The notes beneath the pieces are model-generated. The model saw only the letters and a list, made by a program, of their open reading frames with translations. It did not search any database and had not been told where the DNA came from. From the NCBI RefSeq assembly GCF_005893125.1, contig NZ_VCJS01000031.1:1-64000 (forward strand): a stretch of 64,000 bases of DNA, read 5' to 3'. The stretch comes from Nonomuraea basaltis (GTDB lineage: Bacteria; Actinomycetota; Actinomycetes; Streptosporangiales; Streptosporangiaceae). Each line of letters opens with the position of its first letter. Positions within the stretch are counted from its first letter, which is position 1. The translations under genes and the position numbers were made by a program. Of this stretch, positions 54,006-61,486 are shown piece by piece.

Positions 54006-55355
54006 TTGCCCGTGCTCCGGCCCCTCTGGAAACCGTCCCTCGCCCTAGCCGGAACCATGGCCGTCACCGCGTGCTCCGGCAGCGACGCGGCCACCTCTAG
54101 CTTCCCGACCTGGCACAACACCCAAGTCAACGCGGTCAGCCGCATGGCGGTGGCCGGCGGGGTCGTCGCCACGACCTCCATGAAGCCCGACGGCACGCTC
54201 GAGACCGTCGCGATGGGCCTGCGCGACGGCAGACGGCTGTGGGCCTACCCCGCCACGATGGCGGGCCGCCTGCCCGGCATGGGCGTCTCCGCCCCCGCGA
54301 ACGTCGAGACGGCCAAGGACCAAGGGGTGGTGGTCGCGCTCGACCCGGCCAAGAACGGCCGATGGAACGCCACCCTCGTCGCCCGCGACGCCCACTCCGG
54401 GGCGCGGAAGTGGGCCAGGCCGGTGCATTCGACGTTCGGGCCCCAACCCTGCGGGCCGTACGTCTGCGTGTCCGAGCACACGGCCCTGGCCAAGGCCCGC
54501 ATGGTGGTGCTCGACCCGGCCACGGGCAGGCAACTGTGGAAACTGCCCGGGATCTCCGAGGTCGAGTGGTCCGACGCGGCCCGGGTGCTGCTGCTCAGGC
54601 TGGCCGCCGGCCCCGTCATCGAGTCATACGAGCTCAAGACCGGCAAGCTCCAGTGGCAGCAGCCGATCGAGCAGGCCCTCGGCCCCGGCGTCGACATGTC
54701 GGGCGGGTGGGCGTTCGGCGCGACGGGCGAAAATCTGGTCGGCTACGTCGCCCCGTACACGAACCCCCGGACCAAGAAGGCCTCCACCTTCGGGCTGTTC
54801 TCTGTCAAGATCGCGGACGGGACGATCAACTGGATCCGGCCCTCGGTCGTCCGCGTCTATCCCAGCGGCAGCCCCGGCTACGCCCCGGTCGTACGCCCCG
54901 TCGACCGCCAGGGCGCCTACGGCGGCTTCGCCCGGCTCGACTCCGAGTCAGGCCGGGTGCTCGGGCAGGTCACGGCGGCCGACGTGCCGGGCTCAGGCTG
55001 GTGGCTGGCCTTCCCCGGCCGGATGGACAAGCTCGGCTTCCTCAAGCACAACTCCAAGGGCACGGCCTTCGACATCGTCTCCGGCAAGTCCGTGCCCGTG
55101 GAGGGCGAGCGCGGCTGGTCCTTCTGCGTCACCGACCCCAAACCGCTGTCGCTGCGCGGGCAGCCGCCCGGCTTCTACTCGACGGCGGCCATCTGCGAGT
55201 ACGACCTCGCCACCGGCAAACGCACCTCCCCCGCCACCGCGCCGCCGCCCTGGTTCACCGGCAGCCAGGACGGGTGGCGGCTGTGGCGCGACGAGAAGGG
55301 GGCACTGCACGCGGTCAACGACCAGACCGCGACCGCACCGGGCATGTACGGGTAA
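54006..55355 (+). CDS. Lipoprotein with PQQ-type beta-propeller repeats
   Basis: About 449 residues. Signal peptide ending in lipobox MAVTAC (Cys near residue 22), then a beta-propeller of PQQ-like blades (LRDGRRLWAYPAT, DAHSGARKWARPV, DPATGRQLWKLPG, ELKTGKLQWQQPI, KIADGTINWIRPS). It should fold outside the membrane as a scaffold or sensor. No cofactor residues typical of PQQ enzymes are seen. TTG 54006 has GGAG six bases before it; GTG 54012 is the alternative. Follows the SGNH gene by 80 bases. Confidence 0.78.
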   Translation: MPVLRPLWKPSLALAGTMAVTACSGSDAATSSFPTWHNTQVNAVSRMAVAGGVVATTSMKPDGTLETVAMGLRDGRRLWAYPATMAGRLPGMGVSAPANVETAKDQGVVVALDPAKNGRWNATLVARDAHSGARKWARPVHSTFGPQPCGPYVCVSEHTALAKARMVVLDPATGRQLWKLPGISEVEWSDAARVLLLRLAAGPVIESYELKTGKLQWQQPIEQALGPGVDMSGGWAFGATGENLVGYVAPYTNPRTKKASTFGLFSVKIADGTINWIRPSVVRVYPSGSPGYAPVVRPVDRQGAYGGFARLDSESGRVLGQVTAADVPGSGWWLAFPGRMDKLGFLKHNSKGTAFDIVSGKSVPVEGERGWSFCVTDPKPLSLRGQPPGFYSTAAICEYDLATGKRTSPATAPPPWFTGSQDGWRLWRDEKGALHAVNDQTATAPGMYG

Positions 55356-55383
55356 CCGCCGGGGGCGGCGGGGGTTGCGCAGG

Positions 55384-55400
55384 GAACTGGAATATAGTTC
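55384..55400. promoter_or_regulatory. GAACT-N7-AGTTC palindrome upstream of the thiolase
   Basis: GAACTGGAATATAGTTC lies 28 bases before the thiolase ATG in an AT-rich promoter segment. Palindromes of this kind serve TetR-family repressors of acyl-CoA or steroid breakdown genes in actinobacteria; no regulator is next to it. Confidence 0.45.
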
Positions 55401-55428
55401 TACTGTTAGCGCCGACAAAGGAGAGGCC

Positions 55429-56646
55429 ATGCCCGAGGCAGTCATCGTCGCAACCGCGCGTTCCCCGATCGGACGAGCCTTCAAGGGGTCGCTCAAGGAC
55501 ATCAGGCCCGACGACCTGACCGTGCAGATGATCCGGGCGGCGCTGGCCAAGGTGCCCCAGCTCGACCCCCACACGATCGACGACCTCATGCTGGGTTGTG
55601 GCCTGCCGGGCGGCGAGCAGGGATTCAACATGGCGCGGGTGGTGGCCGTGCTGCTCGGCCTCGACGACGTGCCCGGCACCACGGTCACGCGCTACTGCTC
55701 CTCGTCGCTGCAGACCACCAGGATGGCCTTCCACGCCATCAAGGCGGGCGAGGGCGACGTGTTCGTGTCGGCCGGCGTGGAGACCGTCTCGCGCTTCACC
55801 AAGGGCAACTCCGACTCGCTGCCCGACACGCACAACCCGCTCTTCCTGGACGCGCTGTCGCGTACCAAGAAGTTCACCGAGGGCGGGCAGACCTGGCACG
55901 ACCCGCGCGAGGACGGCGCCACCCCCGACATCTACATCGCGATGGGGCAGACCGCCGAGAACCTCGCCCAGCTCAAGGGCATCACCCGCGAGGAGCAGGA
56001 CGAGTTCGGGGTGCGGTCGCAGAACCTGGCCGAGAAGGCGATGGCCGACGGGTTCTGGGCCAAGGACATCACGCCCGCGACCATGCCGGACGGGACCGTG
56101 GTCAGCAAGGACGACGGGCCGCGGGCGGGGACGACGTACGAGAAGGTCTCCACCCTGCAGCCGGTCTTCCGGCCCGACGGCACCGTCACGGCCGGCAACT
56201 GCTGCCCGCTCAACGACGGGGCGGCCGCCGTGGTCGTGATGAGCGACGTCAAGGCCGCCGAGCTCGGGATCACACCGCTGGCCCGGATCGTGTCCACCGG
56301 GGTGTCCGGGCTGTCGCCCGAGATCATGGGTCTCGGTCCGGTGGAGGCCAGCAGGCAGGCGCTGTCCCGGGCCGGGATGGCCATCGAGGACATCGACCTG
56401 GTCGAGATCAACGAGGCGTTCGCGGCACAGGTGATCCCGTCCTACCGGGAGCTGGGGATCGACCTGGACCGGCTCAACGTGAACGGAGGCGCCATCGCGG
56501 TGGGGCATCCGTTCGGGATGACGGGGGCGCGCATCACCTCAACGCTGATCAACAGCCTGCACCACCACGACAAGAGCATCGGCCTCGAAACGATGTGCGT
56601 GGGCGGCGGCCAGGGGATGGCGATGATCCTCGAACGCCTGACGTAA
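55429..56646 (+). CDS. Acetyl-CoA C-acyltransferase (thiolase)
   Basis: 405 residues. Nucleophile Cys in VTRYCSSSLQTTRMA, catalytic His in NGGAIAVGHPFGMTGARI and the second Cys in ETMCVGGGQGMAMI. It splits 3-ketoacyl-CoA to acetyl-CoA and a shortened acyl-CoA, or runs in reverse. AAAGGAGAGG precedes ATG 55429. It stands alone, without a FadB partner. The N-terminus (EAVIVATARSPIGRAFKGSL) resembles the FadA3-like mycobacterial group. Confidence 0.92.
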   Translation: MPEAVIVATARSPIGRAFKGSLKDIRPDDLTVQMIRAALAKVPQLDPHTIDDLMLGCGLPGGEQGFNMARVVAVLLGLDDVPGTTVTRYCSSSLQTTRMAFHAIKAGEGDVFVSAGVETVSRFTKGNSDSLPDTHNPLFLDALSRTKKFTEGGQTWHDPREDGATPDIYIAMGQTAENLAQLKGITREEQDEFGVRSQNLAEKAMADGFWAKDITPATMPDGTVVSKDDGPRAGTTYEKVSTLQPVFRPDGTVTAGNCCPLNDGAAAVVVMSDVKAAELGITPLARIVSTGVSGLSPEIMGLGPVEASRQALSRAGMAIEDIDLVEINEAFAAQVIPSYRELGIDLDRLNVNGGAIAVGHPFGMTGARITSTLINSLHHHDKSIGLETMCVGGGQGMAMILERLT

Positions 56647-56668
56647 GGGCCCCATCTCCTACGCGCTG

Positions 56669-56685
56669 CCGTGGTCGATCCACGG
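56669..56685 (+). terminator. Small hairpin after the thiolase gene
   Basis: CCGTGG-TCGAT-CCACGG lies 23 bases after the stop. Weak, without a T-run. Confidence 0.35.
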
Positions 56686-56760
56686 AAGCCGGGCAACGTG
56701 GGCTCGCGTAGCGGCGGGCCACCGGCATCCGGTCAGCGGCCGTTTCCCTGGACGACCTCA

Positions 56761-56895
56761 GCCACGTGCGGTGGTTGGGTGACCACGGCAGCGCGTAAAG
56801 GCAGGGTGGAAAAAGGCCTGCCACGTGCGGTGGTTGGGTGACCACGGCAGCGCGTAAAGGGAGGGTGAAAGAACACGTGCGGTGGTTGGCCTACC
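56761..56895. repeat. 59-bp direct repeat, two copies plus a partial third
   Basis: Units beginning CCACGTGCGGTGGTTGGG at 56762 and 56821, and a partial copy at 56873-56889. Each full copy holds a GTGGT/ACCAC hairpin. It lies between the thiolase and the convergent PPOX gene. Confidence 0.8.
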
Positions 56896-57298
56896 CGTGG
56901 TGGTCTGGGCCTGCCTTAGTCGGGGTGATGCGGAGGAGGACGCGGCGTTCGCGGATCATGGCGGCGCGGTAGTCCGGCCAGTCCGGGTGTTCGCCGGAGA
57001 TGTTGCGGTAGTACGTGACCAGCTGCTCCATCGCCTCGGGTAGCGAGATGATCTCGGCCGTGCCGTCCACCTGGATCCAGTCGCCGTAGAAGGCGCCCGT
57101 GAAGGCGCACAGCGAGACGTGCGGGTCGCGGCGGAGGTTGCGGACCTTGGCCGCCGTCTCCCTGGTGCTGACGACGATGTGGTCGTCCTCGATGCCGACC
57201 GTCACCGGCGACATCTGCGGGCGTCCATCGCGATGCCGGGTGAGCAGGACGGCGTTGTGGTTGGCGCGGAGAAAGTCGAGAGCCTTGTCGAGATCCAT
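56891..57298 (-). CDS. PPOX-class F420/FMN-dependent oxidoreductase-like protein
   Basis: 135 residues, the split-barrel pyridoxamine-oxidase fold. LDFLRANHNAVLLTRHRDGRPQMSPVTVG, then VSTRETAAKVRNLRRDPHVSL and a terminal LLRITPTKAGPD. Small actinobacterial members of this size often bind F420 and reduce enones or quinones. The cofactor cannot be fixed from sequence alone. It converges on the thiolase across the 59-bp repeat. Confidence 0.85.
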   Translation of the reverse strand: MDLDKALDFLRANHNAVLLTRHRDGRPQMSPVTVGIEDDHIVVSTRETAAKVRNLRRDPHVSLCAFTGAFYGDWIQVDGTAEIISLPEAMEQLVTYYRNISGEHPDWPDYRAAMIRERRVLLRITPTKAGPDHHG

Positions 57299-57352
57299 CC
57301 ACTCATGATGACGCGCCCGCGCTTGGAGCGCGGGCGCGGCGGGCGGATGGGC

Positions 57353-57586
57353 TTAGACGAAGCCCATGCGGTTACGGCGGTGCCGCTCGTGTTCGTGCAC
57401 GATGGCGGCGGCGTAGCCGTGGGTCAGCCCGTGCTCGTCGGCAAGCCAGTTGGCCCGCTCGTCACACCTCAGGAAAGCCGGGCCGTTGTCGATGGCTTGG
57501 AACCACTCTGGGAGTTCGCGTCCCGTTATCGTTGGGACCCTTGCGATCAGCTTCGTCTGCGTCTCCGGTGAGTGGTTCAAGGACAT
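57353..57586 (-). CDS. Small DUF4287-like protein, 77 aa
   Basis: A compact helical domain: ITGRELPEWFQAIDNGPAFLRCDERANWLADEHGLTHGYAAAIVHEHERHRR in outline, with the WLADEHGLTHGYA core typical of DUF4287. GGAGGT lies five bases before ATG 57586. Function unknown; family members often sit beside SRPBCC or glyoxalase genes, here a PPOX-fold gene follows. Confidence 0.7.
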   Translation of the reverse strand: MSLNHSPETQTKLIARVPTITGRELPEWFQAIDNGPAFLRCDERANWLADEHGLTHGYAAAIVHEHERHRRNRMGFV

Positions 57587-57703
57587 GGGCACCTCCGCGG
57601 ATTAAGGTCCTTTGCTTGACACTGCAACACCATCGTGAGAATGGCAAGACCCCAGTCAGGCATCATTTCGTGACGGCACGTAGATTTTCGGTCGCGCAAA
57701 GAG

Positions 57704-57730
57704 AGGGCCCCGCCGGAACGGCGAGGCCCT
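57704..57730 (-). terminator. Intrinsic terminator after the Bax-inhibitor-1 gene
   Basis: 12-base arms (one mismatch) AGGGCCCCGCCG / CGGCGAGGCCCT with a 3-base loop. On the - strand it is followed by CTCTTTGCG. It begins 24 bases after the stop. Confidence 0.8.
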
Positions 57731-57753
57731 CGTGGTGACGCAGGTGCTAACGA

Positions 57754-58545
57754 TCAATCACTGCTAGTGAAATAGCTGATGAGGCGCAGCACCTCGAGGT
57801 AGATCCAGACCAGGCTCAGCGTCAGCCCGAACGCGCACTGCCAGGCGAACTTGTCCGGAGCGCCCTGCTTGACGCCCTGCTCGATCGAGTCGAAGTCGAG
57901 CAGCAGGAAGAAGCAGCCGAGCAGGATCATCAGGCCGCTGAAGGCGATGCTGAGCCCGCCGCCGGAGCGCAGGCCGAGACCGCCGTCGACGAACATCGAC
58001 GCCAGCAGGTTGACGAGCATCAGCCCGACCGCCGCGATGCCCGCGGCGACGACGAACCTCACGAGCTTCGGCGTGACGCGGATGATGCGCAGCGAGTAGA
58101 CCGCCAGCACCCCGCCGAAGGCCATCACGGTGCCGAGGATGGCCTGCAGCACGATGCCGCTGGTGCGCGCCTCCATGAGGCTGCTGAACGCGCCCAGGAA
58201 CACGCCTTCGAACACGGCGTAGGCCAGAATGAGCGCGGGGTTGGTGCTCATCTTGAACGACGCGACCAGGCCGAGGACCAGGGCGATGATCGCCGAGACG
58301 ACGGCGACACCCACCGGGACCTCGAGATACCAGGCGGCGGCCGCGGCCACGACGAGTGCGCCAAGGGTCATGAAGCCGCGGACGACGACATCGTCGATCG
58401 TCATCGGCCGGTAGGCGGGCGGGGCCGGGGGTGCGTACGACGGGGCGTCGTACATGTTCTGCAGCTGGCCGGAAGACGGGGTGGGGCCTGCCCAGCCCCC
58501 CGCCTGCTTACGCGACCTGCTGAATACGGGGTTCTTGCTCTCCAT
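57754..58545 (-). CDS. Bax inhibitor-1/YccA family membrane protein
   Basis: 263 residues. A ~45-residue Pro/Ser-rich cytoplasmic N-terminus, then seven predicted helices (RGFMTLGALVVAAAAAWYL, VAVVSAIIALVLGLVASF, PALILAYAVFEGVFLGAF, and so on). The family core FEGVFLGAFSSLMEA and FLLLDFDSIEQGVKQG are clear. Homologues are proton/calcium leak channels. The ATG follows an AGGAGGC ribosome site. Confidence 0.88.
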   Translation of the reverse strand: MESKNPVFSRSRKQAGGWAGPTPSSGQLQNMYDAPSYAPPAPPAYRPMTIDDVVVRGFMTLGALVVAAAAAWYLEVPVGVAVVSAIIALVLGLVASFKMSTNPALILAYAVFEGVFLGAFSSLMEARTSGIVLQAILGTVMAFGGVLAVYSLRIIRVTPKLVRFVVAAGIAAVGLMLVNLLASMFVDGGLGLRSGGGLSIAFSGLMILLGCFFLLLDFDSIEQGVKQGAPDKFAWQCAFGLTLSLVWIYLEVLRLISYFTSSD

Positions 58546-58717
58546 CGCTGCCTCCTGTGACGCCGAGCCTACTGGGGCCGGGCGGCACCTTGGTCAACTC
58601 GCGCTCAGATCGATGTTCGTGTGGGACTCTCGGCAGCGTTCACAACGAACGCCGACCCCGGAGAGTTCCCAAGGTCATCCCGGCTCCAGAAAAGACATTC
58701 CCAATGGTAGAAGCATG

Positions 58718-58790
58718 TGCCCCCGGCGGGATTCGAACCCGCACGTCAACCCTTTTAAGGGGTTTGCCTCTGCCATTGGGCTACGGGGGC
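58718..58790 (-). tRNA. tRNA with anticodon UAA but a short variable loop
   Basis: 73 bases on the - strand. A 7-bp acceptor stem (GCCCCCG/CGGGGGC), D arm of 3-4 bp, anticodon stem AACCC/GGGTT with loop CTTAAAA (anticodon UAA), a 5-base variable loop (GACGT), T arm GCGGG-TTCGAAT-CCCGC and discriminator A. CCA is not encoded. UAA reads the leucine codon UUA, but bacterial leucine tRNAs have a long variable arm, which is missing. It follows the deformylase-like gene by 49 bases in the same direction. The charged amino acid is therefore uncertain. Confidence 0.85.
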
Positions 58791-58839
58791 GCCGCAATCA
58801 TACGAAACGGACCATGCTTCCGAGGAGCACAACTTCGCA

Positions 58840-59421
58840 TCAGGCGTCACAACTGTGAAGTCTGCGGTGAAGTGATAGGGCTCCAGGCACTCTGTCCAAG
58901 AAGAGTAGACCGTCCAGATGGTCCAGTTGGTGCTGAATGCAACGGGCTTCGAAGGCATCAGCTTCGATGGTGACTGGCGCGCCGGTGCCGGGCAAATGCC
59001 CATGTACGGTGATACGGGTGGCACGAAGTACGTCTGCCGTGAGCCCCGTGATTGAAGCGCACCCTTCGCGGCCCTCATCCCAGTGGGACGCTCTCGCGAG
59101 GCGTGGATTGGCCACCACGAGCTCTCCAGCCCACGAGCGGCTGCGAGGGTGGAGTCCGGTGTCAAAGGCGATCAGGCGCCAGCTCAGGCCGATCTGGGGA
59201 GCCGCCAGACCGGTCGTGGACGGCTCGCGGCGCAGGGTCGCCAGGAGGTCGGCGGCGGCGGCCACGACCTCGGGGTCCGTCGGGTCCACCGGCTCGGCCG
59301 CGGCGGACAGGATCGGATGCGGGGCGCCGAGCACTTCGCGCGGGGTTCCGGCCGGCATCTCGCGGCCGGATCCCCCTGGTCCGGGGGCGGACTCGGGCGG
59401 GGTTCTCCAGGGCCCCTTCAC
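58840..59421 (-). CDS. Peptide-deformylase-like protein with altered catalytic motif
   Basis: 193 residues from a GTG overlapping the ACT gene stop (GTGA); ATG 59358 would give 172. The fold signatures are deformylase: motif 1 STTGLAAPQIGLSWR, motif 2 EGCASITG, motif 3 CIQHQLDHLDGLLFLDR. Normal motifs are GxGLAAPQ, EGCLS and HExDH. Cys and both His zinc ligands are kept, but the catalytic Glu is Gln and the Leu after Cys is Ala. It may be inactive or act on another substrate. The last third is less GC-rich than its neighbours. Confidence 0.78.
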   Translation of the reverse strand: MKGPWRTPPESAPGPGGSGREMPAGTPREVLGAPHPILSAAAEPVDPTDPEVVAAAADLLATLRREPSTTGLAAPQIGLSWRLIAFDTGLHPRSRSWAGELVVANPRLARASHWDEGREGCASITGLTADVLRATRITVHGHLPGTGAPVTIEADAFEARCIQHQLDHLDGLLFLDRVPGALSLHRRLHSCDA

Positions 59422-59930
59422 AACAGGTCCGGTTCGACGGGGCGGAAGGTTATCTCGGAGTCGAGGCTGGCGCCGACGGCCGCCAGCCTGCGCATGAGCG
59501 CCGCCACGTCCACCTCCTTCGGCAGCTCGACGTCGGCGATGAGCACGTAGAGCCGCCCGGTGAGCCGGGTGCTCATGCCGGTGATGTTCCCGCCGTCCGC
59601 GGCCAGCACGGCGCTGATGCCGGAGATGATCCCCGGCCGGTCGGGGCCGTGCACGGTCAGCACGTAGCCGAGCCCACCCCCGTCGTCGCAGAAGTGGCGC
59701 CGGGCCTCGATGGCCGAGGCGGTCACCACCAGGTCGGGGGCGCGCAGCCTTTTCAGCAGCTCGGCGGAGTCCAGCTCGCCGGAGACCAGCAGCATCATCG
59801 CCACGTGGCCGCCGAGCAGCGTCATGGTCGAGTCCTGGATGTTCGCACCGCAATCGGCGAGGGAACCGGTGACTGCGGCGATCACGCCGGGCCTGTCCAC
59901 GCCGAGCACGGTCACCGCTGAGAGCCCCAC
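59418..59930 (-). CDS. ACT-domain protein (GcvR-like tandem ACT)
   Basis: 170 residues with two ACT domains: residues ~5-75 (VTVLGVDRPGVIAAVTGSLADCGANIQD) and ~95-165 (LTVHGPDRPGIISGISAVLAADGGNIT). Proteins of this build bind amino acids and regulate, as GcvR does for glycine cleavage. GTG 59930 is chosen because AAGGGG lies eight bases before it; a GTG at 59963 sits in a tandem repeat without a ribosome site. Coupled to the deformylase-like gene. Confidence 0.83.
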   Translation of the reverse strand: MGLSAVTVLGVDRPGVIAAVTGSLADCGANIQDSTMTLLGGHVAMMLLVSGELDSAELLKRLRAPDLVVTASAIEARRHFCDDGGGLGYVLTVHGPDRPGIISGISAVLAADGGNITGMSTRLTGRLYVLIADVELPKEVDVAALMRRLAAVGASLDSEITFRPVEPDLL

Positions 59931-59955
59931 CCGTGGTACCCCTTCCCTCGCTACC

Positions 59956-60023
59956 GGTTCCACTCGCTACCCGGTTCCACTCGCTACCCGGTTCCACTCG
60001 CTACCCGGTTCCGCTCGCTACGA
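59956..60023. repeat. Four tandem 17-bp repeats upstream of the ACT gene
   Basis: Unit GGTTCCACTCGCTACCC at 59956, 59973 and 59990, exact; a fourth at 60007 carries changes. On the - strand each full copy offers GTGGAACCGGG, a false start codon in shifting frames. Confidence 0.9.
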
Positions 60024-60035
60024 GGGGCGCCGAAA

Positions 60036-60060
60036 CGCCCCGGCGATGCTCACCGGGGCG
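60036..60060 (-). terminator. Terminator after the NADH dehydrogenase gene
   Basis: 8-base arms CGCCCCGG / CCGGGGCG with a 9-base loop, 15 bases after the stop and followed on the - strand by TTTCGG. Confidence 0.65.
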
Positions 60061-60074
60061 CTGCCGTACCCGGG

Positions 60075-61391
60075 CTAGCGGCGCGTCGTCGCCACGGCGG
60101 CCCTGAAGTCCTCGCGGGGGTGCTCCATCTCACCCAGCGAGATCGTCTCTCGCTTGAAGAACAGGGCCAGGGTCCAATCGACGACGACACGGACCTTGCG
60201 GTTCAGCGTCGGCACCCGCGACAGATGGTAGGTGCGGTGCATGAACCACGCAGGAAATCCGCGAAGCTTGACGCCATAGACATTGGCGACGCCCTGATGG
60301 AGGCCCAGACCGGCAACCGATCCGACATACTTGTGGCGGTATTCGACCAGTTGCTGGCCACGCAGGTGACGAATGATGTTGTCGGCCAGCACCTTCGCCT
60401 GCCGGACCGCGTGCTGGGCGTTGGGCGCGCAATATTGGCCCGGGTTCGTCACGTCGGGCACTCCGGCGGCGTCGCCGGCTGAGAACGCGTCCCGCGTGCC
60501 TGCGACGGTGAGCATGGTGGTGGTCTTGATCCGGCCGCGCTCGTCGAGGGGCAGGTCGCTGTCGTTCACCACCGGGCTGGGCTTGACGCCCGCGGTCCAC
60601 ACGAGGGTCTCGGCGTCGAACTCGGAGCCGTCGGAGAGCATCACGTGCCCGCCCTCGCACGACTCGAGCCGGGTGTCGAGCTTGACGTCGATGCCGCGCT
60701 CGCGCAACTGCTCCAGCGTCCACAGGCCCATCTCGGGGCCGACCTCGGGCAGCACCCGGTTGGTCGCCTCGACGAGCACCCAGCGGATGTCCGCGGGCGT
60801 GATGTTGCGGTAGTAGCGCACGGAGTCCTTGGCCATGTCTTCGAGCTCGGCCAGCGCCTCCACGCCGGCGAAGCCCGCGCCGACCACGACGAACGTGAGC
60901 GCCCTGCGCCGCAGCTCAAGGTCGTCGGTCGACTCGGCCACGTCGAGCAGGTGCAGCACGCGGTTGCGCAGCGCGATGGCCTCGCCCACGGTCTTGAACC
61001 CGATGCCGATGTCGGTCAGGCCGGGGATGGGCAGCGTACGGGAGATCGATCCGGCGGCCATCACGATCACGTCGTAGGCCACCTGGCGCGGCGCGCCCTC
61101 GGCCGGCTGGAAGGTGACGGTGCGCTCGGAGTGGTTGACCTTGATGACCGCACCGTTGAGTATCTGCGCTTTCGGCAGGATCCGCCGCAGCGGGGCCACC
61201 AGGTGACGGGGCGAGAGGTTACCCGCCGCCGCCTCAGGCAAGAACGGCTGGTAGGTCATGTAGGACTGGGGGTCGATGATCGTGATGCGCACCTCGCCGG
61301 CGCGCAGCTCGCGGTGGAGCTTGCGCTGCAGCCGGAGCGCTGTGTACAGGCCGACGTATCCGCCGCCGACAATCAATATGTGCTTGTTCAT
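60075..61391 (-). CDS. ndh: Type II NADH dehydrogenase (NDH-2)
   Basis: 438 residues. FAD site HILIVGGGYVGLYTALRL, NADH site LTFVVVGAGFAGVEALAELED, second FAD region DAFSAGDAAGVPD, and quinone-site region QHAVRQAKVLADNI. The C-terminal amphipathic part (RVVVDWTLALFFKRETISLGE) anchors it to the membrane. It passes electrons from NADH to menaquinone without proton pumping. ATG 61391 gives the usual MNKHILIVGGG start; the longer frame is not supported. Confidence 0.93.
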   Translation of the reverse strand: MNKHILIVGGGYVGLYTALRLQRKLHRELRAGEVRITIIDPQSYMTYQPFLPEAAAGNLSPRHLVAPLRRILPKAQILNGAVIKVNHSERTVTFQPAEGAPRQVAYDVIVMAAGSISRTLPIPGLTDIGIGFKTVGEAIALRNRVLHLLDVAESTDDLELRRRALTFVVVGAGFAGVEALAELEDMAKDSVRYYRNITPADIRWVLVEATNRVLPEVGPEMGLWTLEQLRERGIDVKLDTRLESCEGGHVMLSDGSEFDAETLVWTAGVKPSPVVNDSDLPLDERGRIKTTTMLTVAGTRDAFSAGDAAGVPDVTNPGQYCAPNAQHAVRQAKVLADNIIRHLRGQQLVEYRHKYVGSVAGLGLHQGVANVYGVKLRGFPAWFMHRTYHLSRVPTLNRKVRVVVDWTLALFFKRETISLGEMEHPREDFRAAVATTRR

Positions 61392-61486
61392 CCTGAGGCC
61401 CCATCCCTCGTGGAATGCTTGTGAAAGCATTCACAAGCTTACGTCAAGCGCTCTCGACGAATCCAATCCAGGGGTGGTGCAACGCG

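Noticed and set aside
56669-56895. CRISPR-like repeats
   Set aside because: Only two to three copies with no regular spacers and no cas genes in the window.
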